From the NCBI GenBank assembly GCA_049999765.1, contig JBNGIQ010009029.1, positions 93,601 through 157,600 of the forward strand: a stretch of 64,000 bases of DNA. Direction: 5' to 3'. Each line of letters starts with the position of its first letter. Position 1 is the stretch's first letter. The DNA is from Phaeoceros laevis. Lineage: Eukaryota; Anthocerotophyta; Anthocerotopsida; Notothyladales. Both the position numbers and the translations under genes were made by a program. The notes under the pieces were generated by a model. It was not told the origin of the DNA. It searched no databases and saw only the letters and a list, made by a program, of their open reading frames with translations. Positions 59,685 through 64,000 of this stretch are shown here, piece after piece.

Positions 59685-64000
<4,316 letters not shown>

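Overview
The window is nuclear DNA of a land plant, read from spliced protein homology. It carries phenylalanine ammonia-lyase (entry to phenylpropanoids), the chloroplast sulfolipid synthase SQD2, an EMF2-type Polycomb subunit, NDL, PAM16 and an ILR1-like amidohydrolase. Nearly all genes are split by many short GT-AG introns, mostly about 80-150 nt. Two runs of exactly 100 N (4071-4170 and 37633-37732) are scaffold gaps. Three genes are not expected in a seed plant: a CD36-family membrane protein, a CblC/MMACHC-like B12-processing protein and a CHD6-9-type chromatin remodeller. A bryophyte-grade plant fits this set. Among bryophytes, hornworts are the group I know to retain CblC and other B12 genes, so a hornwort is my best guess, by inference only.

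Layout. 1-4650: repeat-rich, no gene. 4651-8706 (-): CD36-like gene, seven exons. 8707-12357: GC-rich non-coding, ending in a TATA box and the NDL leader. 12358-15040 (+): NDL/NDRG. 15678-16985 (-): MMACHC-like. 18162-22509 (-): EMF2-like, head-to-head with 22791-29143 (+), a CPSF-A/DDB1-like propeller protein. 29302-30800 (-): GGCT-like plastid protein. 31377-32995 (+): ILR1-like. 33190-33540: small repeat element. 33890-36580 (-): SQD2. 37790-38350 (+): MoaE/CNX6. 39235-41707 (-): PAL. 41708-46521: long region with no confident gene. 46522-47430 (-): canopy/saposin-like ER protein, head-to-head with 47570-51315 (+), PYROXD2-like. 51781-52454 (+): PAM16. 53140-54618 (-): quinone oxidoreductase. 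56461-58302 (+): intronless bacterial-type Orn/Lys/Arg decarboxylase. 59685-64000 (+): CHD remodeller, cut by the window edge.

The genes do not form one pathway. They are independent transcription units, several in divergent pairs with 139-580 bp between start codons. The plastid-targeted candidates are SQD2, the GGCT-like protein and the decarboxylase. PAM16, and perhaps PYROXD2, point to mitochondria. The canopy-like protein has a signal peptide. Exon coordinates were derived by hand from splice consensus, reading-frame phase and remembered family conservation, with no alignment run. Models in which every exon joins in phase are CD36-like, NDL, MMACHC, CPSF-A-like, GGCT-like, ILR1-like, SQD2, PAL, PAM16 and CHD.
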